A DNA stretch of 64,000 nt. It comes from CAG-217 sp963605415 (GTDB taxonomy: Bacteria > Bacillota > Clostridia > Oscillospirales > Acutalibacteraceae). The position numbers and the translations under genes are program-made. The notes under the pieces were generated by a model. The model was given only the letters and a program-made list of their open reading frames with translations, searched no databases and was not told the origin of the DNA. Positions 1 to 7,420 of this stretch are shown piece after piece. Location of the stretch: contig CAVCUL010000001.1 in NCBI GenBank assembly GCA_963605415.1, positions 1 through 64,000 on the forward strand, read 5' to 3'. How positions within the stretch are numbered: the first letter of the stretch is position 1; each line of letters opens with the position of its first letter.

Positions 1-52
1 CCTCGGCACGCGGTTTTGGAGACCGCTGCTCTACCAACTGAGCTATACCCCT
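1..52 (-). tRNA. tRNA-Trp (anticodon CCA), 3' part cut by window edge
   Basis: Read on the minus strand, the sequence gives an acceptor strand AGGGGTA, a D arm with GCTCAGTTGGTAGAGC, and an anticodon arm GCGGT-CTCCAAA-ACCGC carrying CCA, which reads the Trp codon UGG. The T arm and 3' acceptor strand lie beyond position 1. It lies 7 bases downstream of the next tRNA gene on the same strand, so both probably come from one transcript. Confidence 0.9.
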
Positions 53-59
53 ATATCCA

Positions 60-136
60 TGGTGGGCCATCAGGGACTCGAACCCCGGACCAACCGGTTA
101 TGAGCCGGTGGCTCTGACCAACTGAGCTAATGGCCC
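60..136 (-). tRNA. tRNA with CAT anticodon (Ile2 or elongator Met)
   Basis: A full cloverleaf is visible on the minus strand: acceptor GGGCCAT pairing with ATGGCCC, discriminator A, encoded CCA, and anticodon arm ACCGG-CTCATAA-CCGGT. It is not initiator Met, because it lacks the initiator acceptor pattern. A CAT anticodon is either elongator Met or the isoleucine-2 species whose C34 is changed to lysidine by TilS. The sequence alone does not settle which. Confidence 0.9.
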
Positions 137-160
137 GTAACCAATTAAGATGACTTAGAT

Positions 161-189
161 ATAATACCACTCAAAGCGAGAATAGTCAA
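161..189 (-). promoter_or_regulatory. Promoter of the tRNA pair
   Basis: Minus-strand -35 TTGACT (184-189) and -10 TATTAT (161-166) are separated by 17 bases. The -10 ends 24 bases before the first tRNA nucleotide. Spacing and match fit a housekeeping sigma-A promoter. Confidence 0.75.
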
Positions 190-261
190 TACTTTTTTGC
201 CCCGGCTGGCAAATTCTTTTGCTGTGTCGGGGATGCGAAAGTCACTTTCTGCACATACGCC

Positions 262-290
262 TTGCATTTTGGCCGCCCTTGCGCTATAAT
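262..290 (+). promoter_or_regulatory. Sigma-A promoter of queT
   Basis: TTGCAT (262-267), a 17-base spacer and a consensus TATAAT (285-290). Transcription would begin near 297 and leave a leader of about 75 bases before the queT start. Confidence 0.8.
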
Positions 291-322
291 ACCACCGTCA
301 GTTCGCAAAATCCTGACCAGGC

Positions 323-364
323 GACGGCAGCCGGCCGCCGTCTTCTAAAAACAAAACTAAGGAG
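323..364 (+). promoter_or_regulatory. Candidate preQ1-type riboswitch in the queT leader
   Basis: A GC-rich hairpin (GACGGC pairing with GCCGTC, 323-342) is followed by an A-rich stretch ending ACTAAGGAG, which contains the Shine-Dalgarno sequence. A short hairpin, then A-rich linker, then tail overlapping the ribosome-binding site is the layout of preQ1-I riboswitches, which often control queuosine-precursor transporters. The loop of the first hairpin does not clearly match the preQ1-I consensus, so this rests on architecture and on the gene it precedes. Confidence 0.35.
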
Positions 365-373
365 CAAAATCGA

Positions 374-907
374 ATGAAAAACAAAAAGGTACTGTTCATT
401 GCCCAAACTGCAGGCATTGCCGCCATGTATGCGGCGCTGACCTACGCCCAAAACCTATTGCTGCCGGGCACCACCTCCGCAGCGGTGCAATTCCGTGTGT
501 CGGAAGCGCTGAATGTGCTGGCGCTGTTCACCCCTGCCGCCATTCCCGGGCTGACCCTGGGGTGTGTGCTGTCCAACCTGGTGAACATCGGCGCCGGGCT
601 GCCGCTGGATATGATCTTCGGCTCCCTGGCTACCCTTGGCGCCACCGCTTGTATGTACGCCCTGCGGCGGGTGAAGATCAAGAGCTATCCCCTGCTGTCC
701 CTGCTTATGCCCGCTGTATGGAACGGCGTGATCGTTGGCTTGGAGATCGAGGTATTCTTCATTGACGGCAAGTTCAACTGGATCAGCTTTTTGACCCAAG
801 GAAGCCTGGTGGCCCTGGGCGAGCTGGGGGTTATGCTGGTGCTGGGCACCCTGCTGTATATGGTGATCGTTAAACGCAAGCTGGACCAAAGGCTGTTTGC
901 AAAATAA
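374..907 (+). CDS. queT: QueT-family queuosine precursor transporter
   Basis: A 177-residue, very hydrophobic protein with about five membrane segments, matching the QueT family (COG4708/DUF988). Members are substrate-binding (S) components of ECF transporters, thought to import preQ1 or related queuosine precursors with a shared energising module encoded elsewhere. The conserved FRVSEALN stretch near residue 40 and the following GLTLGC are typical. The start is supported by AAGGAG 8 bases upstream. It is a single-gene unit with its own promoter and a strong terminator. The substrate is inferred from the family. The window holds no tRNA-guanine transglycosylase to confirm the pathway. Confidence 0.85.
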   Translation: MKNKKVLFIAQTAGIAAMYAALTYAQNLLLPGTTSAAVQFRVSEALNVLALFTPAAIPGLTLGCVLSNLVNIGAGLPLDMIFGSLATLGATACMYALRRVKIKSYPLLSLLMPAVWNGVIVGLEIEVFFIDGKFNWISFLTQGSLVALGELGVMLVLGTLLYMVIVKRKLDQRLFAK

Positions 908-925
908 AACAGAACTGAACTGACA

Positions 926-960
926 AGAGCCTATCCATTACGGATAGGCTCTCTATTTTT
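926..960 (+). terminator. Rho-independent terminator of queT
   Basis: An 11-bp perfect stem (AGAGCCTATCC with GGATAGGCTCT, five-base loop) followed by a T-rich tract at 954-960. The convergent cysS gene ends at 967. Confidence 0.9.
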
Positions 961-966
961 GCGATT

Positions 967-2361
967 TTACGCCTTGGTCCAGGTGACGCCCTGAGGGGTG
1001 TCTTTTAAGAGAATGCCCCGCTCTTTCAGTTCGTCACGGATCCGGTCCGCAGTGGCAAAGTCCTTATTCTTCCGTGCCTCCTGCCGCTGGGCGATCAGCG
1101 CCTCGATCTCCGCGTCCACATCGTTGGACTTGCGGTTATAAAGAATACCAAGCACGCCGCACAGCTCGTCAAACAGATCGGCTGCCGCTTGGCATACGGC
1201 GGGTGAAACGGTCTTGTCCAGAATGCGGGTGTTAATGTCATACACCAGCTCAAACACAGCAGAGATACCGTCCGCGGTGTTCAGATCATCGTCCATTGCG
1301 GTAATGAATGCGTCCCGATGGGCGGCAATATCCGCCAGCAGCTGGGGATCGTCCGGGGTGTCGGCAGAAGCGTTCTTCAGGGCAAAGTCCAGGCTATCCC
1401 GGCAGGTGTACAGCCGCTCCAAAGCGGACTTGCACTGCTCGATGATCTCCAAATTATAGTTAATGGGCGTGCGGTAGTGAGCAGAGATCAGGAAGTAGCG
1501 AATCACCTCATAGCCGTAGGCTTCTGCGATCTCACGCACGGTCTTAAAGTTGCCCAGGGACTTGCTCATCTTCACATTGTCCACATTGATATAGCCGTTG
1601 TGCATCCAGTAGTTGGCAAAGGCGCAGCCGTTGGCGCACTCGCTCTGGGCAATCTCGTTCTCGTGGTGGGGAAAGATCAGGTCCTGACCGCCGCAGTGCA
1701 GGTCAATGGTGGGGCCTAAATACCGGCGGTTCATAGCCGAGCACTCAATATGCCAGCCTGGTCTGCCCTGCCCCCAGGGAGACTCCCAGTACGGCTCTCC
1801 GGGTTTGGCCGCTTTCCACAGCGCAAAATCCAGCGGGTCCTCTTTTTGCTCGCCTACGGCAATGCGGGCGCCGCTCTCCAGGTCCTCAATGGGCTGGTGA
1901 GACAGCTTGCCGTAGCCCTGGTCCTTGCGGGTGCGGAAATACACATCGCCGTTGACCGCATAGGCGTAGCCTTTCTCCTCCAAAGTATGGATAATATCAA
2001 TGATCTCGTCAATATTTTCCGTGGCTCTGGGGTGCACGGAAGCCTCACGCACATTCAGGCCCTTGGCGTCTGTCCAAAACTCCTTGATATAAGTCTCGGA
2101 GATCTCCTGATAAGTCTTGCCCTCCTGGTTGGCACGCTTGATGATCTTATCGTCAATGTCCGTAAAATTCTGCACGAATTTAACACCGTAGCCCCGGTAC
2201 TCCAGGTAGCGGCGCAGCACATCAAACACGCACAGCGGCCGGGCGTTGCCGATATGGATAAAATTATACACCGTGGGCCCGCAGGCATAGATTTTCACTT
2301 CCTGGGGGTCCATGGGTTTGAACTCCTCTTTTTGTCTGGTCAGTGTGTTAAAAATCTTCAT
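967..2361 (-). CDS. cysS: Cysteine--tRNA ligase
   Basis: A class I aminoacyl-tRNA synthetase of 464 residues, the usual length. The HIGH-type motif appears as HIGNARP near residue 37 and the second signature as KMSKSLGN near residue 265. The zinc-binding cysteine CGPT (residue 28) and the distal ECS and HHENE elements are present. It charges tRNA-Cys. The start overlaps the cysE stop as ATGA, so the two genes are translationally coupled and both lie under the T-box leader upstream. This pairs cysteine synthesis with cysteine use. Confidence 0.97.
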   Translation of the reverse strand: MKIFNTLTRQKEEFKPMDPQEVKIYACGPTVYNFIHIGNARPLCVFDVLRRYLEYRGYGVKFVQNFTDIDDKIIKRANQEGKTYQEISETYIKEFWTDAKGLNVREASVHPRATENIDEIIDIIHTLEEKGYAYAVNGDVYFRTRKDQGYGKLSHQPIEDLESGARIAVGEQKEDPLDFALWKAAKPGEPYWESPWGQGRPGWHIECSAMNRRYLGPTIDLHCGGQDLIFPHHENEIAQSECANGCAFANYWMHNGYINVDNVKMSKSLGNFKTVREIAEAYGYEVIRYFLISAHYRTPINYNLEIIEQCKSALERLYTCRDSLDFALKNASADTPDDPQLLADIAAHRDAFITAMDDDLNTADGISAVFELVYDINTRILDKTVSPAVCQAAADLFDELCGVLGILYNRKSNDVDAEIEALIAQRQEARKNKDFATADRIRDELKERGILLKDTPQGVTWTKA

Positions 2362-2999
2362 TTCAGCTGCTCCTTTAATTTGTCGATCTCTACCTGTAAG
2401 GCATTGATTTTGGCTTCATTTTGTTGAATGGCGTTCATCACCGGGTCCGGCAAATTGATCTGGTCCAGATCGTCTACCCGCTCACCGTCAATGCGCACCA
2501 CCTCGCCGGGCACGCCCACCACGGTACAGTTGGGCTCCACATCCTTGACCACCACTGCGCCGGCGGCCACCTTGGCATTGCGGCCGATGGTAATGGGACC
2601 CAGCACCTTGGCGCCGGAGCCGATCATTACGCCGTTCTCAATGGTAGGGTGGCGCTTGCCCAGATCCTTGCCGGTGCCCCCCAGGGTCACCCCCTGGTAG
2701 ATCATCACATCGTCGCCCACCTCCGTGGTCTCGCCGATGACGATACCGTTGCCGTGGTCAATGCACACCCGGCGGCCGATCTTGGCGCCCGGGTGGATCT
2801 CGATCCCGGTCTTATGGGCCGTTCGCTGGCTGATATAGCGGGCGATAAACGGCATTTTGTGATTTAAGAACCACTGGGCCTTGCGGTGACTGCGCAAGGC
2901 CTTAAAGCCCGGATACAGCAGCACGATCTCAATGGGAGAGCGGGCGGCCGGGTCGTGCTCCATAAAGCACTGAATATCCTCTTTATATCGTTCAAACAT
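2358..2999 (-). CDS. cysE: Serine O-acetyltransferase
   Basis: This protein makes O-acetylserine, the precursor of cysteine. The hexapeptide-repeat (left-handed beta-helix) domain is clear, with the signature IHPGAKIG, the catalytic region DHGNGIVIGET and the GVTLGGTGK loop. A longer frame extends upstream, but the start chosen here (MFERYKED, 213 residues) has GGAGG at the right distance, and the extra N-terminus would run into the terminator of the leader. The C-terminus ends in a short coiled-coil-like tail. It is followed immediately by cysS. Confidence 0.95.
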   Translation of the reverse strand: MFERYKEDIQCFMEHDPAARSPIEIVLLYPGFKALRSHRKAQWFLNHKMPFIARYISQRTAHKTGIEIHPGAKIGRRVCIDHGNGIVIGETTEVGDDVMIYQGVTLGGTGKDLGKRHPTIENGVMIGSGAKVLGPITIGRNAKVAAGAVVVKDVEPNCTVVGVPGEVVRIDGERVDDLDQINLPDPVMNAIQQNEAKINALQVEIDKLKEQLK

Positions 3000-3008
3000 A
3001 GAAACCTC

Positions 3009-3043
3009 CAAAAAAATATGCCCCTGTCCATCTGACAGAGGCA
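3009..3043 (-). terminator. T-box regulated terminator before cysE
   Basis: The minus strand folds TGCCTCTGTC with GACAGGGGCA and is followed by a run of T residues (3010-3016 as A on the plus strand). The cysE Shine-Dalgarno GGAGG begins directly after the T run. The antiterminator formed by the T-box sequence would compete with this hairpin when uncharged tRNA is bound. Confidence 0.85.
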
Positions 3044-3261
3044 ATAAAACGATACTGCGGTTCCACTCTTGTTTATACTCAAGCTAACGCTTTGGCCGGT
3101 AACGGGGCAAACCGTTGCGACATACTGATTTCCGCCGCACTGCTCCCGGGTGCATTTCGCTGCCGCTTAGCATACGCGCCTTTCAGCATTCGGCGCGCTC
3201 TCTTTCTGCCAGGGTTGCAGGTACTTCTCCCGTTCTGCGCATTTACATTTAGGTTATTATC
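3009..3261 (-). promoter_or_regulatory. T-box leader (probably tRNA-Cys responsive) of cysE-cysS
   Basis: On the minus strand the leader carries the T-box sequence AGAGTGGAACCGCAG (3055-3069), whose GGAACC core pairs with the tRNA acceptor end. Stem I features lie upstream, including an AGTA element, an AGAGAG motif and a closing CCCGTTA strand pairing with AACGGG. A TGC triplet, a cysteine codon, sits just before that closing strand, where a specifier could lie. A terminator hairpin follows the T-box. The T-box call is firm; the exact specifier is inferred from position and from the genes downstream. Confidence 0.88.
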
Positions 3262-3289
3262 ATTATAGCAAAAAAAAGCAATTTTGCAA
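3262..3289 (-). promoter_or_regulatory. Promoter of the T-box/cysE/cysS transcript
   Basis: Minus-strand TTGCAA (3284-3289), a 16-base spacer and consensus TATAAT (3262-3267). It starts just past the pgsA stop codon, so cysE-cysS has its own transcription start despite following pgsA. Confidence 0.7.
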
Positions 3290-3292
3290 CAC

Positions 3293-3859
3293 TTATTTTG
3301 TGCGGATCAGGTGCCAGCCGTCTTTGGCGTAGATAATGCCGGACAGCACCGTTACCACAGCCACCACCCAAAAGGCAATGGTGCAGTACACATTCAGCCA
3401 GGGGGTAGAAGTGGTAATATCCGCCGCGCCCTCGCCGATGGCCAGCAGCAAGTAGGTCATACCGGTGGTGGACATTTGCAAAAAGGTCTTGGCCTTGCCA
3501 AACTTGTTGGCGGCGATCACCTCGCCCTCCGCAGCGGCGGCCATACGAATACCGGCCACCAGGAACTCCCGGGCCATCATCAGCATAATGACCAGCTCCG
3601 TGTGCCAGCCCATATTGACGAATACAAGATAGGCGGCCAGTACCAGCGATTTGTCGGACAGCGGGTCCATCAGCTTACCAAAATCCGTGACCAGACCCTG
3701 CTTGCGGGCGATGATACCGTCCGCCTTGTCGCTCATACAGGCGATAAAGTAGATCACCAGCGCCACGCTCCAGTGGTACGGGAATTGGATCAAAGACGCC
3801 GCCAGCAAAAAGGGAATGCAGGCAAAGCGAAATACAGTGATTTTATTGGGCAGGTTCAT
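3293..3859 (-). CDS. pgsA: CDP-diacylglycerol--glycerol-3-phosphate 3-phosphatidyltransferase
   Basis: A 188-residue membrane enzyme that makes phosphatidylglycerol phosphate, the first step to phosphatidylglycerol and cardiolipin. The CDP-alcohol phosphatidyltransferase signature DG-xx-AR-x8-G-xxx-D-xxx-D is present, starting at DKADGIIARK near residue 45 and ending MDPLSDK. The remainder is hydrophobic with several membrane segments. It overlaps the end of rimO by 17 bases. Linkage of pgsA to rimO and recA is common in Firmicutes. Confidence 0.95.
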   Translation of the reverse strand: MNLPNKITVFRFACIPFLLAASLIQFPYHWSVALVIYFIACMSDKADGIIARKQGLVTDFGKLMDPLSDKSLVLAAYLVFVNMGWHTELVIMLMMAREFLVAGIRMAAAAEGEVIAANKFGKAKTFLQMSTTGMTYLLLAIGEGAADITTSTPWLNVYCTIAFWVVAVVTVLSGIIYAKDGWHLIRTK

Positions 3860-5189
3860 CTACATACTCTCCTAACAGATCATATTCTTCCGTGCCGGTC
3901 ACACGCACCTGCACAAAGCTGCCGGTCTCCAGCGGCACAGCGGAGTGGATCCAAATGTTGCTGTCGATCTCCGGCGAGTCAAAATAGCAGCGCCCGGCGT
4001 AAGTGTTCTCCTTGCTGTCCGGGCCGTCGATTACGGCGGTGTAGGTCTCCCCCACCCGGCGCTGATTGACCGCAGCGGTCACATCAAACTGCACATCCAT
4101 CAGTGCGTCCGCCCGGGCGGTCTTTTCCGCCTCCGGCACCTGGTCCGGAAATTCGGCGGCGGGGGTATCCTCCTCCGGGCTGTACGCAAAGCAGCCCATT
4201 TTGTCAAATTCCATTTCCTTTACAAACCGGCACAGCTCTTCAAACTGCGCCTGGGTCTCGCCGGGGAAGCCCACCATAAAGGTGGTGCGCAGCGCCAAGC
4301 CGGGAATACGGCGGCGCATTTTATAAATCAGATCCCGCAGGGAGTCATAGTTACCGTAGCGGTTCATCGCCCGCAGCACATCGCCGTTGCAGTGCTGCAA
4401 GGGAATGTCGATATAGGGGCAAATTTTATCCTCACCGGCGATCACATCGATCAGCTCATCGGTGATCCGATCCGGGTAGCAATAGTACAGCCGGATCCAG
4501 CGGATCCCGTCAATTTGCACCAGTCGGCGCAGCAGCTCTGCCAGGCAATACTTGCCGTACAGATCCTTGCCGTACAGGGTGGTGTCCTGGGCAATTAAGA
4601 TCAGTTCCTTGATCCCGCGCCCGGCCAGGCTCTCCGCCTCCGCCACCACACTCTCCATAGGACGAGAGCGGAACGGCCCGCGAATGCCGGGAATGGCACA
4701 GTAGGAGCAACGGTTAGAGCAGCCGTCGCTGATCTTCAAATACGCCCAGTGGGCAGGGGTAGAAAGCATTCTCTCCCCCTCCAGGGGCAGCAACTCTTTA
4801 CAAGGGAAAAAGTTGGTCTGTACGCCGCACAGCGCCTTTTGGCACACCTTAACAATATCCGCATTGGCGCCGATACCGATCACAGCGTCCACCTCCGGAA
4901 TCTCCTCCATAACCTGGTCTTGGTAGCGCTCGGCCAGGCAGCCGGTGACCACAATGGCAGAGATCACACCGGCGGTCTTGTACTGAGCCACCTCCAAGAT
5001 GGTCTCAATAGCTTCTCGCTTGGCGTCCTCAATAAAGCCGCAGGTGTTAATGATCATCAGGTCGCTGTCCTCAATACTCTGCACGATCTGAAACCCGTTT
5101 TCGCTTAATTTCTCTAATAACAATTCGCCGTCGACCTGGTTCTTTGGGCAGCCCAAAGAAATCATGCCGACTTTATATGTATTCTTCAT
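3843..5189 (-). CDS. rimO: Ribosomal protein uS12 methylthiotransferase
   Basis: A radical-SAM enzyme that methylthiolates an aspartate of ribosomal protein S12. The N-terminal domain holds the three cysteines of the auxiliary iron-sulfur cluster (SLGCPKNQ, NTCGFI, VTGCLAERY). The radical-SAM motif is CSNRCSYC near residue 145, and the C-terminus is a TRAM domain. The frame is open to 5222, but the start at MKNTYKVG (448 residues) fits the family. It overlaps recX by 17 bases. The SLGCPKNQVD signature favours RimO over the related MiaB and MtaB; a separate mtaB lies at 13418. Confidence 0.93.
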   Translation of the reverse strand: MKNTYKVGMISLGCPKNQVDGELLLEKLSENGFQIVQSIEDSDLMIINTCGFIEDAKREAIETILEVAQYKTAGVISAIVVTGCLAERYQDQVMEEIPEVDAVIGIGANADIVKVCQKALCGVQTNFFPCKELLPLEGERMLSTPAHWAYLKISDGCSNRCSYCAIPGIRGPFRSRPMESVVAEAESLAGRGIKELILIAQDTTLYGKDLYGKYCLAELLRRLVQIDGIRWIRLYYCYPDRITDELIDVIAGEDKICPYIDIPLQHCNGDVLRAMNRYGNYDSLRDLIYKMRRRIPGLALRTTFMVGFPGETQAQFEELCRFVKEMEFDKMGCFAYSPEEDTPAAEFPDQVPEAEKTARADALMDVQFDVTAAVNQRRVGETYTAVIDGPDSKENTYAGRCYFDSPEIDSNIWIHSAVPLETGSFVQVRVTGTEEYDLLGEYVDEPAQ

Positions 5190-5784
5190 CTTCCAGTTGT
5201 TCCAAGGCGGCCTGAATATCATGATAGCCGAACCCGCGCCGTGCCAGCGCAGCCATCACCTTTTGCCGCCCGTCTTCCTGCTGTAATTTTCTGCTGTATT
5301 TGCTCAGGATCAGGTCCTTGGCATTTTGCACATTGTCCGGCGCCTGTTCTGCAAGCGCCCGGTCGATATACTCTCGGTCGATCCCCCGCTTTTGGCACTC
5401 CTGCCGGGCGTGGTAGGCCGAGAATTTTTTATCTTCGATCAGGTGGCGCACCAGTCGCCGGGCGTATTTCTCGTCATCCAGGTAACCGGCGTCCAGCATT
5501 TGGGCCACCGCTTTGTCCACAGCGGCCGGGTCTGCGGTGCGCAGCAGCTTATCCCGCAGTTCTTTGGCGGAATGGTCCCGGTGGGACAGCAGCTCCACCG
5601 CCTTGTTCAGCGCCTTGCGCTCGTTGATCTGCTGCACCAACAGTTGCCAGTCGTCCTCGCTGATCTCCGTACCGTCCGGCAGATAATGCTCGGCCCAAAA
5701 AGTGGTGCTGGTGGTAATTTGGTATTCATCATCCAGCAGCAGGTGCACCTTGGTGCCCCGCCCCCGTTGGTGGGTCAGGCGCAT
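5173..5784 (-). CDS. recX: Regulatory protein RecX
   Basis: A 203-residue helical protein of three-helix repeats that binds RecA filaments and limits their activity. Typical features are LLSHRDHSAKELRDKL, then DAGYLDDEKYARRLV near the middle and YSRKLQQ near the end. The start codon shares one base with the recA stop (TAATG), so translation is probably coupled. Placement directly after recA supports the assignment more than the low sequence conservation of this family does. Confidence 0.92.
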   Translation of the reverse strand: MRLTHQRGRGTKVHLLLDDEYQITTSTTFWAEHYLPDGTEISEDDWQLLVQQINERKALNKAVELLSHRDHSAKELRDKLLRTADPAAVDKAVAQMLDAGYLDDEKYARRLVRHLIEDKKFSAYHARQECQKRGIDREYIDRALAEQAPDNVQNAKDLILSKYSRKLQQEDGRQKVMAALARRGFGYHDIQAALEQLEDEEYI

Positions 5785-6962
5785 TACTCGTCGTCATCCT
5801 CTACGGCAATGTCCAGCTTCGCGCGGGCAGCCGCGCGGGTTTGGCGAGCAGTGTTCTCCTCCGTCGGCGCCGGCTCTGTATCCGCCTTGGGAGCCGCCTT
5901 AGGTTGATACTTCTTATCAGAGGTAGCCTGCACCTCGGCGATCTTTTCCTTAATCTGCTGCTCCAACTGGGCGGCAAACTCAGGCTCATCCTTAATCAAC
6001 TGCTTCACATTGTCACGGCCCTGACCCAATCGGCGATCACCATAAGAGAACCAGGAGCCACCCTTTTTAATAATGCCATACTCCACGCCCAGATCCAGAA
6101 TTTCGCCCTCTTTGCTGATGCCGGTGCCGTACATAATGTCGAACTCCGCAGAGCGGAACGGCGGGGCAACCTTGTTTTTAACGATCTTCACCTTGGTACG
6201 CGAGCCGATAAACTGATTATCCGAGTTTTTCAGCTGCTCACCCTTACGCACATCTATACGCATGGAAGCATAAAACTTCAGTGCGCGGCCTCCGGTGGTC
6301 ACCTCCGGACTGCCGTACATCACTCCAACCTTCTCACGCAGCTGGTTGATAAATACAATCAGCGTATTAGACTTGTTGATGGCACCGGCCAACTTACGCA
6401 TGGCCTGGCTCATTAAACGCGCGTGCAGACCTACATGGGAGTCGCCCATATCGTCATCAATCTCAGTACGAGGCACCAGCGCCGCCACAGAGTCCACAAC
6501 AATAATGTCGATGGCACCGGAGCGGGCCAGTTGCTCTGCAATCTCCAACGCCTGCTCGCCATAGTCCGGTTGAGACACCAGAAGAGAATCCACATCTACC
6601 CCCAAATTGGCCGCGTAAATGGGATCCAACGCGTGCTCTGCATCAATAAACGCAGCCTGGCCGCCGGCCTTTTGCGCCTCTGCCACACAATGCAAAGCTA
6701 AAGTGGTCTTACCACTGGACTCCGGGCCGAATATCTCAATAATACGCCCCTTAGGCAGGCCGTTAATGCCGGTGGCAATGTCCAAAGACAGAGAGCCGGT
6801 GGAGATGGCGGCCACATTCAGGTGCTTATTTTCGCCCAGACGCATAATGGCGCCTGCGCCGTACTGCTTTTCAATTTGCTTGAGCGCATTTTCAAGCGCT
6901 GTCTGCTTGTCTGTTGCTTTATCAGGTTTGTCCAGTTTCTTGCTTTTTTTATCCGTAGCCAT
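5784..6962 (-). CDS. recA: Recombinase RecA
   Basis: A 392-residue RecA that forms filaments on single-stranded DNA, drives homologous recombination and promotes LexA self-cleavage. The Walker A motif GPESSGKT is near residue 79, Walker B is IIVVDSVAAL, and the L2 loop region contains FINQLREKVGV. The C-terminal tail is long, acidic and rich in Ala, Pro and Lys, ending AVEDDDE. GGAGG precedes the start. It leads the recA-recX-rimO-pgsA run. I found no Firmicute LexA box (GAACnnnnGTTC) upstream, so SOS control is not shown here. Confidence 0.98.
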   Translation of the reverse strand: MATDKKSKKLDKPDKATDKQTALENALKQIEKQYGAGAIMRLGENKHLNVAAISTGSLSLDIATGINGLPKGRIIEIFGPESSGKTTLALHCVAEAQKAGGQAAFIDAEHALDPIYAANLGVDVDSLLVSQPDYGEQALEIAEQLARSGAIDIIVVDSVAALVPRTEIDDDMGDSHVGLHARLMSQAMRKLAGAINKSNTLIVFINQLREKVGVMYGSPEVTTGGRALKFYASMRIDVRKGEQLKNSDNQFIGSRTKVKIVKNKVAPPFRSAEFDIMYGTGISKEGEILDLGVEYGIIKKGGSWFSYGDRRLGQGRDNVKQLIKDEPEFAAQLEQQIKEKIAEVQATSDKKYQPKAAPKADTEPAPTEENTARQTRAAARAKLDIAVEDDDE

Positions 6963-6992
6963 AGGTATTCCTCCGTCAAAATCATCGTCCCT

Positions 6993-7021
6993 ATTATATT
7001 ATATATAATAAATAAAATCAA
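6993..7021 (-). promoter_or_regulatory. Promoter of recA
   Basis: Minus-strand TTGATT (7016-7021), 17-base spacer and TATAAT (6993-6998), in a very AT-rich stretch about 30 bases before the recA start. Confidence 0.75.
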
Positions 7022-7036
7022 CATTTAGTTTTTCGC

Positions 7037-7059
7037 AGACCGTAAAATCGGTCTTTTTT
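7037..7059 (+). terminator. Terminator-like hairpin in the recA-rpmB divergent region
   Basis: AGACCG pairs with CGGTCT across a six-base loop and is followed by TTTTTT on the plus strand. It lies between two divergent promoters, where no plus-strand transcript from an upstream gene is expected. It may stop antisense or backward transcription from the recA side. Confidence 0.5.
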
Positions 7060-7080
7060 GAAAATTTAGGCAAAAAGTGC

Positions 7081-7109
7081 TTGCATTTTGCAGGGATATG
7101 TGCTATTAT
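7081..7109 (+). promoter_or_regulatory. Promoter of rpmB
   Basis: TTGCAT (7081-7086), 17-base spacer and TATTAT (7104-7109). The rpmB start follows about 35 bases downstream, with AAGGAGG between. Confidence 0.75.
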
Positions 7110-7144
7110 AGCGGCGTTGTAATTTAGTAAGGAGGTGTTCGCAC

Positions 7145-7330
7145 ATGGCAAAATGTGAATACTGCGGGAAAGAAATGTCCTTTGGCATCAAGGTTTCTCA
7201 TTCACACAGACGTTCCAACAGAACCTGGAAACCCAACATTAAGAAAGTTAAGGCTATTGTAAACGGCTCTCCGAAAAGAGTGTATGTTTGCACCAGATGT
7301 CTTCGTTCCGGTAAGGTCGAAAGAGCGTAA
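7145..7330 (+). CDS. rpmB: 50S ribosomal protein L28 (zinc-binding form)
   Basis: A 61-residue basic protein of the large ribosomal subunit. It has the L28 core SHSHRRSNRTWKPN and two CxxC pairs, CEYC at the N-terminus and CTRC near the C-terminus, so it is the zinc-coordinating (C+) form. Organisms often keep a zinc-free paralogue for zinc shortage; none is in this window. A strong AAGGAGG precedes the start. It is monocistronic, with its own promoter and terminator. Confidence 0.97.
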   Translation: MAKCEYCGKEMSFGIKVSHSHRRSNRTWKPNIKKVKAIVNGSPKRVYVCTRCLRSGKVERA

Positions 7331-7338
7331 TGAGATAA

Positions 7339-7370
7339 AACCGCTGTACCGTTCAGCGGTTTCTTTTTTG
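7339..7370 (+). terminator. Terminator of rpmB
   Basis: AAACCGCTG pairs with CAGCGGTTT and is followed by CTTTTTT. It lies 9 bases after the rpmB stop. Confidence 0.88.
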
Positions 7371-7375
7371 CCCTG

Positions 7376-7416
7376 TAAAAAAGCGCAGCCGACACAAAAT
7401 CGTGTCGGCTGCGCTT
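7376..7416 (-). terminator. Terminator of the plsY transcript
   Basis: A 15-bp stem (AAGCGCAGCCGACAC with its complement) and a T run on the minus strand (7376-7382). It is symmetrical enough to work in both directions between the convergent rpmB and plsY genes. Confidence 0.88.
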
Positions 7417-7420
7417 TTGT

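Noticed and set aside
6963..7144. Possible SOS (LexA) box before recA
   Set aside because: No GAACnnnnGTTC or close variant is present on either strand.
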